From: Mesostigma viride | Lineage: Eukaryota; Streptophyta; Mesostigmatophyceae; Mesostigmatales; Mesostigmataceae | Length of the DNA: 64,000 nt | NCBI GenBank assembly: GCA_009746045.1 | Contig: RPFO01000097.1 | Location: forward strand, 1,048,146-1,112,145 | Reading direction: 5' to 3' | Shown here: one piece after another, positions 46,688 to 57,502 of the stretch | How positions within the stretch are numbered: position 1 is the first letter of the stretch | Layout of the letters: each line of letters opens with the position of its first letter | Program-made: the position numbers and the translations under genes | The notes under the pieces: generated by a model | Seen by the model: only the letters and a program-made list of their open reading frames with translations | Database searches by the model: none | What the model was told of the DNA's origin: nothing

Positions 46688-46690
46688 AGC

Positions 46691-47429
46691 GATAACCACT
46701 CGCTGGTTGACGTACCAAAGTTAAGGGGACGGTCCCGGCGCGAATATTTTTGCGCCGAAAAATTCGAGGGACGGGTCCGTACGTGAAAAAGTGGTACACA
46801 GTGCAAAGCACGGTGCGCGCACCCCTAGCGGAACTGCCCATGGCGCTGGCGTTCATGCGAAAATAAACCAAATGTTAGCCCATGGAAGGCAGAAAAGCTG
46901 CGAAAATCTTAAAGACGATCAGTTCTTGATGTTGTTTCATAGCAGAATATGTATACGGTTTGCAGCATCGTTGATTTTATTCATGACCGTAGCCGTGGGG
47001 GTTTACTCTGAAATTTTGATCGTGAGGTAAAGAATAGAATGACGTACCAAAAAAATGCATCATCGTTCAGGGGTCATCATCGGACCCATTTCAAGCTGCG
47101 GAACCCAACATTTAGACCAAAATGGCACGTTGACAGCCATATCGGAATGCGCGCGCTCGACGGTAAAAAATGTTCACAAAAGTCACGTGACTGACAACTC
47201 TATGATGCACGAGGTATTTTACTGGGCTATGGCGCAATTACCTGCCCGACCTATACACATTTTCATTCACTTTGGGTGTGCCCTGGACCATCGGACCAAT
47301 GAACGTTACGTCAATTACGTCGGAGGTCAATGATTTATGCGGTACATTTACGTGACGTGGGTCTTTGTGCAAGCTAGCGCATAACCAAGGGTAGAGAGCT
47401 TAGAATAATAGAGTTGGCTTGATGTTGTA
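46691..47429. other. No gene recognised
   Basis: About 740 bp of lower GC sequence with short ORFs only and no repeat family recognised. It lies between the hairpin elements and a LINE-B 3' end. Confidence 0.4.
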
Positions 47430-48575
47430 GATAGTCTGATTAGACCGGTAGGATTGCGTGACAGTCCCCATCCATCCATCCATCCATCCATCCATCCATC
47501 CATCCATCCATCCATCCATCCATCCATCCATCCATCCATCCATCCATCCATCCATCCATCCATCCATCCATCCATCCATCCATCCATCCATCCATCCATC
47601 CATCCATCCATCCATCCATCCATCCATCCATCCATCCATCCATCCATCCATCCATCCATCCATCCATCCATCCATCCATCCATCCATCCATCCATCCATC
47701 CATCCATCCATCCATCCATCCATCCATCCATCCATCCATCCATCCATCCATCCATCCATCCATCCATCCATCCATCCATCCATCCATCCATCCATCCATC
47801 CATCCATCCATCCATCCATCCATCCATCCATCCATCCATCCATCCATCCATCCATCCATCCATCCATCCATCCATCCATCCATCCATCCATCCATCCATC
47901 CATCCATCCATCCATCCATCCATCCATCCATCCATCCATCCATCCATCCATCCATCCATCCATCCATCCATCCATCCATCCATCCATCCATCCATCCATC
48001 CATCCATCCATCCATCCATCCATCCATCCATCCATCCATCCATCCATCCATCCATCCATCCATCCATCCATCCATCCATCCATCCATCCATCCATCCATC
48101 CATCCATCCATCCATCCATCCATCCATCCATCCATCCATCCATCCATCCATCCATCCATCCATCCATCCATCCATCCATCCATCCATCCATCCATCCATC
48201 CATCCATCCATCCATCCATCCATCCATCCATCCATCCATCCATCCATCCATCCATCCATCCATCCATCCATCCATCCATCCATCCATCCATCCATCCATC
48301 CATCCATCCATCCATCCATCCATCCATCCATCCATCCATCCATCCATCCATCCATCCATCCATCCATCCATCCATCCATCCATCCATCCATCCATCCATC
48401 CATCCATCCATCCATCCATCCATCCATCCATCCATCCATCCATCCATCCATCCATCCATCCATCCATCCATCCATCCATCCATCCATCCATCCATCCATC
48501 CATCCATCCATCCGTGACTCCCCAACGGGAGCACGAGTTTTATTTAAGTTAATTAATTAATTAATTAATTATAGT
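47430..48575 (+). mobile_element. LINE-B 3' end with giant CATC expansion
   Basis: GATTAGACCGGTAGGATTG precedes and GTGACTCCCCAACGGGAGCA plus a TTAATTAATTAATT tail follow the CATC array, exactly as at 28795-28900 where only a few CATC units are present. The element is 5'-truncated to little more than its 3' UTR. Confidence 0.85.
47468..48513. repeat. (CATC)n microsatellite, 1,046 bp, ~261 units
   Basis: A perfect tetranucleotide array without visible interruption. It sits inside a LINE-B 3' UTR. The long His-Pro-Ser-Ile and Met-Asp-Gly-Trp ORFs on both strands are repeat artefacts. Confidence 0.98.
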
Positions 48576-48699
48576 GCATAACATCGGCGGACCATGGGTT
48601 AAAAGCCCTTTGCAGCCCGCTTACAGGCAGTCACTGGAGCAGACGAAAATCCACGTGTGAGCTGCCTGCGCGTGTGTAACGGGATTTCGTGAATGGAAA

Positions 48700-50094
48700 A
48701 TCAATTGAATTATAACATGAGTCCGTTGGGAGATCATGTAGCACATATTCCCTTGCTGGCTGGATGGAGGTGGGCGAAGCCGCGAAACCGAACCAGTCTA
48801 ACTCTAAGCTAATCTAATCTAGAAAACCCTAACTACTTTACTCAGCCCAGCTCGCCCCTTCACCTCTTGGGGGGGGGGGGGCTTGCCCACAGGGGCTGGC
48901 GTGTGAGCCTGGCCGGACAATCGTCTTCGATCGGCACCTCTTCTTGTTCTGCATAGCATTCCAAGCAAGAGAGAGGGAGTAAAATTATGCGGTGTTCAAA
49001 CGGGGCTGGGACCACTAGGTCGGCCAGCAACTGCTGTGCATGTATAGGTCATGGAATGTTTACCCATCTTTCTAGGAATGTCCTTGGGGCCAGGCCAGGT
49101 CGATCAGGATACAATGCCGCCCTGGCTGGCCAAGCCGCTGGGGGCCGGCCAGACCGAGGTCGGTGTCTACCTGACTGGTGCGAGCAAGATGTCCTATGAA
49201 TGCTATCCTACGCTGTCTAATCTCGTCCGAAATGCGAGGCATACCCTGGTACAAAGATTCTAAAGACCTATGTGTGGAAAACCCTACGTTCAGGGCCTGG
49301 CGGAGCATCCTGCCAGTTACCGTGCCGTTCAGCCGTGTGGCCAGCGTGTCCGTGAGCGTCCGTGCCTCGGCGCCATTATTAGGTGAGCACCAGGACCTTG
49401 AAGAGCACTCGCTTGCGGTGCTCGCCCAGGCCCTTCGAGTGCCAGTAGGTGTTGAGCGAACGATGCCTAGCCCAGGCCAGGCCGATGCGGATGTCCACAT
49501 CATCGGCGGTGTCGGGGAGCATGCTCCCCAGCAGTTTGAAGCGATCACGGAACGGCCGACCTCCGTCCCATCTAGCAGCCGCGGCAGCGGCGGGCGACTG
49601 GTAGCCCCATTGAATCACCATCGCCTCAGTTTTGACACTAATCTCCAACCCCACCGCCCGCGCCTCCGAGCCCAGACAGTCCAGCCAGGTATGAATGTGC
49701 CCGGGGCGCTCGATGAGGGTGGTATCATCCGCATAAATCAGGTCGGACAGGTGGTAGCCAGGGCCACCGCCGCCATATTCGCGATCGTTAAGGATGTCCA
49801 AGCCGGGCTCGAACCCCTTAAGAGCAGTAAAGCGTGCACCGCCGGGTGCCTGCATGGCGCATGACGCGATCCACGACAACAATGAACAGGTATGGGGACA
49901 GGACACAACCTCGCCACACCCCGTGGTGAAGTTGGAATGGTGGGGTTGTGCCCTCCGCAGTACTGCCTCACTACTGCCTGTGAGCCCTCATACGTACAGC
50001 CGGCGAATGGCAGCAATAAGCGCTGGCCGGGCACGCGGTCCAGAGCTAAGATGGCCCTGCAAAGAGCCTCCCAGAGGACCGTGTCGAAAGCCTT
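48700..50094 (-). mobile_element. LINE-C, 3' part (interrupted element)
   Basis: Minus strand: RT from motif A (KAFDTVLWEAL at 50060-50094) through HLSDLIYADDTTL (motif C, near 49735), KLLGSMLPD, RRIAFIGHLARTSQVD, then a 3' UTR ending with GGAATATGTGCTACATGATC, a CTCCCAACGGAC(T) hairpin and an AT-rich tail near 48700. Frameshifts near 49380 and 49900 break the ORF. The 5' continuation lies at 52745-52971, on the far side of a LINE-A insertion. Confidence 0.8.
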
Positions 50095-52744
50095 AAGTAA
50101 GTAAGTAAGTAAGTACTTGCGTGTCATGCGCAAAGGCATGCCACGGAGTACTATGCTAATCTCATTAGAAAAATAATTGCACAAAAGTTTAAACAAATAT
50201 CGTCTGCATCATCCCCCAACCTTTAAGCACTAGATGGGGATGTAATCCTCATCCGAGCTGTCCTCTACTGTAATGGCAGACGAGGCGGTAGTGTAGCGGC
50301 TATCCTCAGGACCAATAACCTCCACCTGCGGACTTCTACCCTGGCTAGCAACGGGCCGCGGGGCCCGTGAGGAGAAAACAGGAGCATACCCCTCGGGAAG
50401 GTGCTTATCGCAGATGGCAGCCCATTTCTCCTTGTCAATCATGCGGGCGCGGAGTACGGATAGTCCCAGAAGCCCTGCATCTTCTAGCAGTTGTGTCACA
50501 TAGGTCCGGGTCGCGCCGCGCCGGTGCCCGGCGCACGCAAGTTTGCCAGTGGGTTGCGATGGGACAAGGGGACCCTGCCATAGGAGGAGGTGTCTACCTG
50601 GTTGGCCCGTCTTAAGCCCCCCGGCAGGGCCCACATCGGTATTCACCTGGTCTGTGCGGGCAAGATGGCCGGCAAAGAGGAGGCGGCGGTGTCGGATGGT
50701 ATGGGTGACAAGAGGGAGCTCGCAGTAGAGCTCGGCCCGGGTGCGGCGTTCTTGGTAGTGGACGCCGAGGATATGACGGAGCATTCGAGTGACGGTGCCG
50801 TCAAGCTGCTGGCTCAGCGCCTGGTCCAGGGTCCACGCCTCGCAGCCATAAAGGAGGATGCTGAGGACAAGGGCCTTGAACAGAATGCGCTTGCGTCGCT
50901 CACTCAGGTAGCGACAGGTCCAGAACCTGTCGAGGCGGCGGAGGGCCGCCCAGGCCTGCATGGCCAATGCGGGTGTTGATGTCGTCGGCCGTGGAGGGAA
51001 GCCAGCTGCCAAGGAGCTTGAAGCGAGTCGCCGGGGGGACGGGGCTGCCGTCCAGCAAGAGGAGGGTGGGTGGGGCTATCCCAGCAGGGAAGCCGATGGC
51101 CATGACCTTTGTTTTCTTGCTGATCATAAGCCCCACCGCCCGCGCTTCCAGTGATAAGCTGTCTTAGTAGCCACAGTTGGGCTGACTCTGGGGTTTCCAC
51201 GAGTGTCGTGACAGTCATCAGCGTAGATCAGATCGCTCAGGCGGTAGGGTGGGTCAACCCCGCCGTAGCTGGCGTACTCCGTGACCTCGATCCCTGGCGG
51301 GCGCCCCTCCACCCGGGCGAAGCGGGCTTGTGCACGCCGCATAATATAGTCCACCATAATGATGAAAAGATATGGGGAGAGCACACAGCCCTGCCACACC
51401 CCGGTGTGCAGGGGGCATTAACGCCGGAGTGACGCCGTCGGCGGTACGGACCTGGGCTTGGGACCCTTCATAAAACTGGCGGATGATCTCAACGATGTAC
51501 GATGGGACACGGAACAGGTGAAGGACCACCCACAGGGCGTCCCATATAACCGTATCGAATGCCTTGGTGTAATCCACGAAGATCAATAGCAATGGCAAGA
51601 GGCCGGGGGCCAGGCGGCCCACTTCCTCGATCAGGCGGCGCGCGGTAATAGTGACCATAACACAATTGCGACCAACACGGAAGCCCATCTGGGACTCACC
51701 TAGGTGGGGATCAAGGCTGGCGCGCATGCGGTTCAGCAGGAGACGCATGAAGACTTTCAGCACGCAGCTTTGGAGGCATACGCCGCGGTAGTTGCCGGTA
51801 TCCGCGGCGGACCCCTTGCCCTTGTAGAGCATGACCCGGACAGCGGTCTTCCAATACGTCGGCGGGGGGAGGCCATCTCGTAGAATCCGGTTGCAAACAC
51901 CCCGGAGGAAAGGCTCAAGCTCAGGCATCTTAACCACCTTGATCCGGTGAAATATTGTCCACTCCCATGGCAGCATCATTGCGGAGGGTGGAGATGGCAG
52001 CAGCCCATTCCTGGGGAGTCCACTCGTCGTGGGGGCCGTCCACCAGGGGGCCGGAGAGCGGTGGGACCAGGTAGTCCGTCTCGCTGGTGGGCGCCTGCGG
52101 GGGCTCAATGGGGCCGCCTCGGCTGGCCGCAGGGCGTGCAGCTGCAGCGGGGTCAAGCGGGGGGGGCGGGCCAGGGGCCCCTGATAGTTTGGCTTGGGAG
52201 CTGAACCAAATCTCAAGGCGTTCACTGGGGGTGCCTGGGATGTCAGCCCGTTGCGTGTCCCGGCGTCCGGTGAGACGGTCGAGAGAGCGCCAGGCCGCCT
52301 TGTGCTGGTTGGCGGCCGTGTGGCGATTGATTTCGGCGGCAAGTGTCTCCACCTCCTCCGCATGTGCGGCAGTATATGCTTGAGTAAGCCGTTCCTGGTA
52401 CGGGTACAGGTCCTCCCCGCGGCGGCGGGCCTGCGCTAGCGCCAGCCGGGCGGCAACCAACCGGGCGTCGCGCAGGTAGAGCGGGGCTGGTCGGGCGCGG
52501 GGTTGCTCGGGGAGAAGCTTAGAGCCAAGCTCCACCGATCGCATGAACAGTTCGTAGGGTGGCGTGAGATCTACACCGCGATCTGCGTCCAGGTACATCA
52601 AAGGTTGCGCGTCCACGAAGGCAGACCTGATTGCATCGCGGCGTATCTCATCCGCTGACCACTTCTCCCTGCGCCCCCGGACGGGGCGTAAGCAGGTCCA
52701 GTCAGGGCGGGGCCGGGGGCGGCGGCGCGCAGGGGCCTGAAGAA
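50095..52744 (-). mobile_element. LINE-A inserted in LINE-C, 12-bp target duplication
   Basis: 2,650 bp, minus orientation, tail TAAGTAAGTAAGTAAG at 50095-50110, 5'-truncated in the linker before the RT. Direct copies of GTCGAAAGCCTT flank it at 50083-50094 and 52745-52756, and LINE-C RT motif A is split exactly there. This is the clearest insertion in the window. Confidence 0.93.
50230..52616 (-). pseudogene. LINE-A reverse transcriptase (minus copy), frameshifted
   Basis: In order: linker with EEVETLAAEINRHTAANQHK, ESQMGFRVGRNCV, FVDYTKAFDTVIW (motif A), VWQGCVLSPYLF (motif B), RLSDLIYADD (motif C, intact Y-A-D-D), LLGSWLPSTADD, SILLYGCEAWTLDQALSQQL, RRLLFAGHLARTDQVN and LLEDAGLLGLSVLR. 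Frames change near 51930, 51400, 51200 and 51000. Residue identity to the 5590-8966 copy is high by eye, so both are fairly young. Confidence 0.85.
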
Positions 52745-52971
52745 GTCGAAAGCCTTGATATAGTCAAAAATGAAGCGTACCAGCGAAAAACCATCAGGGC
52801 AAATGCGACGCACCTCCTCCATCAACCGGCGCGCCACAAATACAGCCATGACAGTGTTACGGCCACGACGGAAACCCATCTGAGACTCACCCAGGTGCAG
52901 GTCTAGCGCGGCGCGGAGCCTGTGCAGCATGATGCGCATGAAGACCTGCAGCGCGGCGCTCTAGAGGCAGA
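52745..52971 (-). pseudogene. LINE-C RT, 5' part of the interrupted element
   Basis: Reads ICL-stop-SAALQVFMRIML, LGESQMGFRRGRNTVM, ARRLMEEVRRICPDG and FDYIKAFD, i.e. RT fingers to motif A, continuing into 50060-50094 once the LINE-A insertion is discounted. An in-frame stop lies near 52961. The segment stops abruptly at 52971 where low-GC sequence begins. Confidence 0.8.
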
Positions 52972-53096
52972 TGTTACGTCGCGTAACAATTCGTTGTAGT
53001 TACGTACGTAAATTAGGTCTTTTGCCTCGGTTGTCCCTAGGTTTACGTGTAGCTCCTACCGGGACACTATTGTCCTCGTAACAGTACTGTGGTACA

Positions 53097-53342
53097 TTGG
53101 GTGCCTTTGGGCGCCGCGCCGCGTACTTTATTAGTGGTCCTCATCCTTTGGTAGAATGTAGTGGACCAGCGTGCATTAGCTGTAGGCGAGGGCCATGTCG
53201 GCCCGAGCGTGTTGGACCGTTGGTGACCATTTATGCACGTTCTACCCCTCGTGTGTGTACTCGGCGTGTGTTAAATGATTTAACACATATAGGCTTGGGT
53301 CACGGCAGTGTAGTGTGTTTCCTTCCTCTATTCCTGGAGTAA
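53097..53342 (+). CDS. Small ORF, unknown, Cys-rich
   Basis: An 81-codon frame starting at TTG (no ATG). It contains ECSGPACISCRRGPCRPERV, a cluster of four Cys that could bind a metal. It may be part of an LTR or of a longer, broken ORF. No function is assigned. Confidence 0.3.
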   Translation: MGAFGRRAAYFISGPHPLVECSGPACISCRRGPCRPERVGPLVTIYARSTPRVCTRRVLNDLTHIGLGHGSVVCFLPLFLE

Positions 53343-53364
53343 ACGGGTTTTGGTAAATGGTTGT

Positions 53365-53667
53365 ATGGCGTATTACAGTAACACATACGTTAATGCATTG
53401 AGATCAGCTCCGTCACGTTCGTCTTTCGCTAGGGGTTTGAGTAGAGGAGGCCTGACCAACTTAGGTAGCATCAGGCCCATTAGAGGTAGAGGTGGCGGTA
53501 GAAGCTTAGGACGTAACAATGGTTCCGGAGGAACTTTCGTAGGTAGAGAACGAGACGACGGTCCTTTGTCACATACGCCTTTGCAAGAACCCTTCCGCGT
53601 CCAGGGATACGAAGACGACACTTTCTTGACAGGTAATGGGCGGGTCGCCTTCAAGCTGGGAGAGTAG
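53365..53667 (+). CDS. Small Arg/Gly-rich ORF, unknown
   Basis: 100 aa from ATG 53365. Residues 20-65 are rich in Arg and Gly (SRGGL, RGRGGGRSLGRNNGSGG), as in RNA-binding RGG stretches, then PLQEPFRVQGYEDDTF. Codon use is like the ORF at 54064 and the gag/pol ORFs. It may be an accessory protein of the retroelement, or by chance open. Function unknown. Confidence 0.35.
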   Translation: MAYYSNTYVNALRSAPSRSSFARGLSRGGLTNLGSIRPIRGRGGGRSLGRNNGSGGTFVGRERDDGPLSHTPLQEPFRVQGYEDDTFLTGNGRVAFKLGE

Positions 53668-54063
53668 TGCTGCCCGGTTCGGGACACGATCTGCCCAGAT
53701 GCTAGACCTGCTTGCAGCGGATAAACCCTTTCGTAGATAGCCTGTCTTTCGCCTTGTTTTCCTGCTTACGGTTGCTTCCTGTCGTAGATAGGGGATTACT
53801 ATTGTTCGGATCGGCCAGCGTGAGACGATTAGCGTCGCAGTAGCCTACACCTTTTTCCTTCGTGCTGCTGTTTTATTAGACGGCCGCACCCACAGAGATA
53901 CGGGTCGCTGCTTTAGGACGAGCGCTGGACTATTCGGTCGCTGATTTAGGACGAGCGCTGGACAATTCCGCCCTCATGCTGCTTTCGGTGATCCAGATCG
54001 CCCAGATAAGTCGCCTACCCCTTCTTCTAGCGTGACGTCACAAGACCCACCAGGTGCGTTACC

Positions 54064-54456
54064 ATGAGCCAACGTCGTGTTTTTACTGCGCCTTCCCATT
54101 CGTCCAGTGACAATAGCTTAGCTAAATATTACGTAGTTATTACCCCTCAATGGTCAGCCATTTTCCTCTCTTGGTCAGATGCTAGGAAGATAGTGCAAAA
54201 TCGTACATATAATGTAATTAGGTATAAGAAATTTGTTACCTTCGAGGAAGCCCAACAATTCCTTATAGACCATAGTGTATCAGATTTAGGCCTACACGTA
54301 CGTTCTACTCCTCATGGTCGCCCTCCTGTAGAAGCTCTAGATTTTGCTACCCCTCCTTCGTCTCCCCCTAAGCGGGCTGCATCCTCATCTAGCTTAGATA
54401 CTCCTCTCACCTTAGAATTCGGTTCCCTATCCATTACTGTTGTTAAAAAGGATTGA
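54064..54456 (+). CDS. RNase H1 N-terminal (hybrid-binding/viroplasmin-like) domain protein
   Basis: 130 aa, ATG at 54064 in a good context. Residues about 21-67 (KYYVVITPQWSAIFLSW, RTYNVIRYKKFVTFEEAQQF) match the small N-terminal domain of eukaryotic RNase H1 and of caulimovirus viroplasmin: aromatic pair, central Trp, K-K-F and EEAQ helix. In RNase H1 this domain binds RNA/DNA hybrids. The C-terminal half is Ser/Pro-rich and disordered-looking. No catalytic RNase H domain is attached. It lies about 115 bp upstream of the TTAA site of the piggyBac insertion; gag starts just beyond that. An accessory retroelement ORF is inferred. Confidence 0.6.
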   Translation: MSQRRVFTAPSHSSSDNSLAKYYVVITPQWSAIFLSWSDARKIVQNRTYNVIRYKKFVTFEEAQQFLIDHSVSDLGLHVRSTPHGRPPVEALDFATPPSSPPKRAASSSSLDTPLTLEFGSLSITVVKKD

Positions 54457-54574
54457 TTTAAATTGTTTCCTTCTTTTAGGACATTAAAAGCTTTTTCTTT
54501 TCTTTCCTTGCCTTAAATTAGGCCTTGTCCTTTATCCTTGTTGTTTTCAGTTAGATTCCTAATCATTTACTTAA

Positions 54575-57492
54575 CCCCTCAACCGTCTTTGACTCGTGAC
54601 TAAAATGAGTCACGAGTTGCACAGTATGCCACAGGTGCCCCCATTCAGCCTAATTATTTTTTCTAGACCATACTAGGAACCAAGCATAACCATATTAGGG
54701 CCCACCTGGGGGTGTAGTGGGTGGTCCCAGTGCTAGCCCCCCCTGCTCTATAAATAGCCCCCCCCTCAGGGGGGTACGGTGAGTGTGCGCGGTGACACCC
54801 TTATAATGGATGATAGACCCCTTTCCTCAATGAGTTGGCCCTGGGGTTGGTTTTGTAGGTAGATTTTTTAGTTAGGATGGGATACAAACACTAAAAATTG
54901 TAACTCCCCCAGGGACCCATCAGCTGGTGCTAAAAATAACTGGTGACTATTTTGAGTCGCGAGTTTTGGGGGGCTAAAATAGGCATCCTAGTGCAGTTTT
55001 GAACATGGAAACGATAGGTAAGCATGGAGTATGGGCAAACATGCATGCTAACACTTATTCCAACCTGTGTGCCACCAATACCTGCCATAACCACTGCAGG
55101 TCCCTGCCGGATATGATTGGAGACGACTACGCGCGGGCCGCGAGTACGGGGTTCACAACCTTATCATGCATGATGGAGCACGTATACCTTGGATTTCACC
55201 CTAGTATTTCAGGGGGGACTGCAACTGTACCCAAGCACTACATCCAAACACTTACATGTCTTGTTTCACCCAGGGACCCACAAGATAATGCTAAAAATAG
55301 CTGGTGACTATTTTGAGTCACCAGTTTGGGGGGGGCTAGAATAAACATCCTAGTGCAGTTTTGAACATGGAAATGATAGGTAAGCATGAAACATGCATGA
55401 TTATGTTTATTCCAGCCTATGTGGCACAAATATATGCCACAATAAGCGTAAATGCTTGCAGACCCGCTGATACTGTGGTACTTATTTTTACATGCATGAT
55501 GGACCTTGCACACAAAGTCAAAACATCCCAGCACTCCTAGATAAATTAGTGACCAAGGGACCATGCATGCAGTAACACTGAAAATGGCCAACTAGAAATA
55601 GGTGGCACTGTGACCATCACGGAGCAGATTTTCAAACTGCACAAGTTATGCATAAACATGAAAGCTAATAAGACATGACCATGAAACAATAACCCATGCA
55701 GGCTAACAACATGAAACCAAATAACACATGCACAGGTGGGACCATGAAACAATAACCCAGGCTAACAACATGAAACCAAATAACACATGCACAGGTGGGT
55801 CCATGAAACAATAACACACACTTCAAACCATGCCGGCCCATGGTGATACACGGCGCGCATGAGCGCGGGCAGGAAAGGCCAAATGCCATGCCACGTAGGC
55901 AACAAATGCTAGCATTCTTAGTCAGCCTCCGTAGGACTATATCCCAGGCGGACATGCTCCGCCCTGAGATGGCGGCGCCGCGCCACCCCCTTGAGCTTCC
56001 GGGTGGTGGCTGCTGCCCCCCTCGTGGTAGTGGCGCCCTTGAAATTCTTGGCGCATTCGCCACGCTGGGAGAGGCGCTGCCATACCCGCTGCTTCGTCAC
56101 GTTGAAGTCCAGCCCCTCCACCTGCCCGGAGTGGAAGAGGCCGAAGCAGTTCCGCTCGCTGTTGCTGCAGAACGCCATGTCACAGTGCTCGCACATGACC
56201 GAGGTCTTGTGCTTCCTGCCTTGCGCGCAGCACAGTTGGCACAGCACCTGCTCCACCCAGAAATTTGCCCATCTCATGCATTGTTAAGGGGTGCCACTCA
56301 CGCTCACCTGGCTTGCCCGCCCCCTTGAGCTCAGCATAGTCGTTGGTCTCCTTGACAATCTTGGCCACGACATCACGTTGGGACCAGAAAAGGGAGAACA
56401 GCCCGAGGGGCCCAAACTTGAGCTGGGGAGGGGAAAGGTTTCGATAGCAGGCGGTACCCGTCATCGGCGACAGCACCGGAGTATCGGGAAAAGGAAACAC
56501 ACCTGGCTTGCCGAAACCAGATTTCCAGACAGTCTCGGCTGGCTCCTCAGTGGCAGGCGTGTCGTTAGGAAAAAACGAATCATCGAGCTCAGCCTCACCG
56601 CTCGGCACCAGACCCTCCGCACCCTTCTGGTAAACAAAGTCGTCATCGGAAGCGTCCGAGACAACGCTCTAGCTGGCCGCCGCCTTGGTATGACGGCGCC
56701 TTTTCGGGGCGTGGCTGATGGCTGGGTTCTTCTTCGGGTTGCCGACAGCGCGCTTCCCCGGCTCGCGTCGCTTGACCGGTGTGGGCAGCTCGATATCCTC
56801 GGATTTGTCGTCGTCGTCCTCGCCGGCGTCAGAATCGCTATCCTGGCCCTGCTCGCTATCATCGTCACTGCTACCTGCCGTTGGGACCTTCCTGGCTGCG
56901 CATTCTTTCACTAGAGCTTCGTACTCATCTGAGCTGCACGAATATATGAAAATCTGCTCACGGGTGAATGGGTACGTGAGCTTGTCGTCCGGGAAATAGC
57001 ACCGTGCACCATCTCCGGACCTGTTCACTGTCACTACCTTGCCCGGCAAACGTACCTCGCTGTGTTTTTCCCCATACTGCTCTATCGCCCAGTCTAGTCC
57101 GAATTTTTCCACAGGCACTGCCATGAAAATGCCCTTCTTTACCTTGAAAGTCCGTATATCTGCCTGCATTTCGTCCGCCATGTCTACGTCCGCGCTCCCC
57201 CCTTTTATCGCATCCTTCGTTTTCGTACGTTTTTGTCAATTTTTTTTACCGCCCAAACCTGCATGCACCAGGGTACCCTGTTGACTTTGACCAGGGTTTC
57301 CACCCTGATACGGTGGTCAAATACGGTCAGACAAGTGTCCTACGGATAGAGTGAATCTAGATCTTTTCGGTGGTCTAGTTGGTTCCCGCCAAAACCTTCC
57401 CGCCAAATCCCTACAGGGCGCACAAACTCATGCCGAATGTGAGGCATGAGAAAAACTCGCAGTCGAAAATCGGCACGAGGACGGTTTAGGGG
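54575..57492 (-). mobile_element. piggyBac-family element, internally deleted, TTAA-flanked
   Basis: Termini are CCCCTCAACCGTC at the left and its near-complement GACGGTTTAGGGG at the right (one mismatch in 13). Both sides are flanked by TTAA (54571-54574 and 57493-57496), the hallmark target duplication of piggyBac. A hairpin ACTCGTGACT/AGTCACGAGT follows the left terminus, and related GTGACTATTTTGAGTC motifs recur near 54943 and 55305. A 66-bp repeat (AACATGAAACCAAATAACAC) occurs at 55705-55800. Transposase is on the minus strand. Confidence 0.9.
55918..57181 (-). pseudogene. piggyBac transposase, core deleted
   Basis: ATG at 57181. The N-terminal region has an acidic tract (DDDSEQGQDSDSDAGEDDDD) and a basic stretch (RREPGKRAVGNPKKNP). 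After an in-frame TAG at 56669-56671 the same frame continues to PLGLFSLFWSQRDVVAKIVK, ETNDYAE and EWHPLTMHEMGKFLG, the start of the DDE_Tnp_1_7 domain. At about 56280 the reading jumps to the C-terminal cysteine-rich domain in another frame (CQLC, MCEHC, FCSNSERNCFGLFHSG). The whole catalytic D-D-D core is therefore missing. This copy cannot encode an active transposase and would depend on another source. Confidence 0.82.
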
Positions 57493-57502
57493 TTAATTAA
57501 AC

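Noticed and set aside
47348-48560. Met-Asp-Gly-Trp and His-Pro-Ser-Ile ORFs over 360 codons
   Set aside because: Pure translation of the CATC array on the two strands.
52972-53083. Firm 112-bp 5' LTR
   Set aside because: TGTTACG...CGTAACA ends are suggestive, but no second copy is in the window and no convincing primer-binding site follows.
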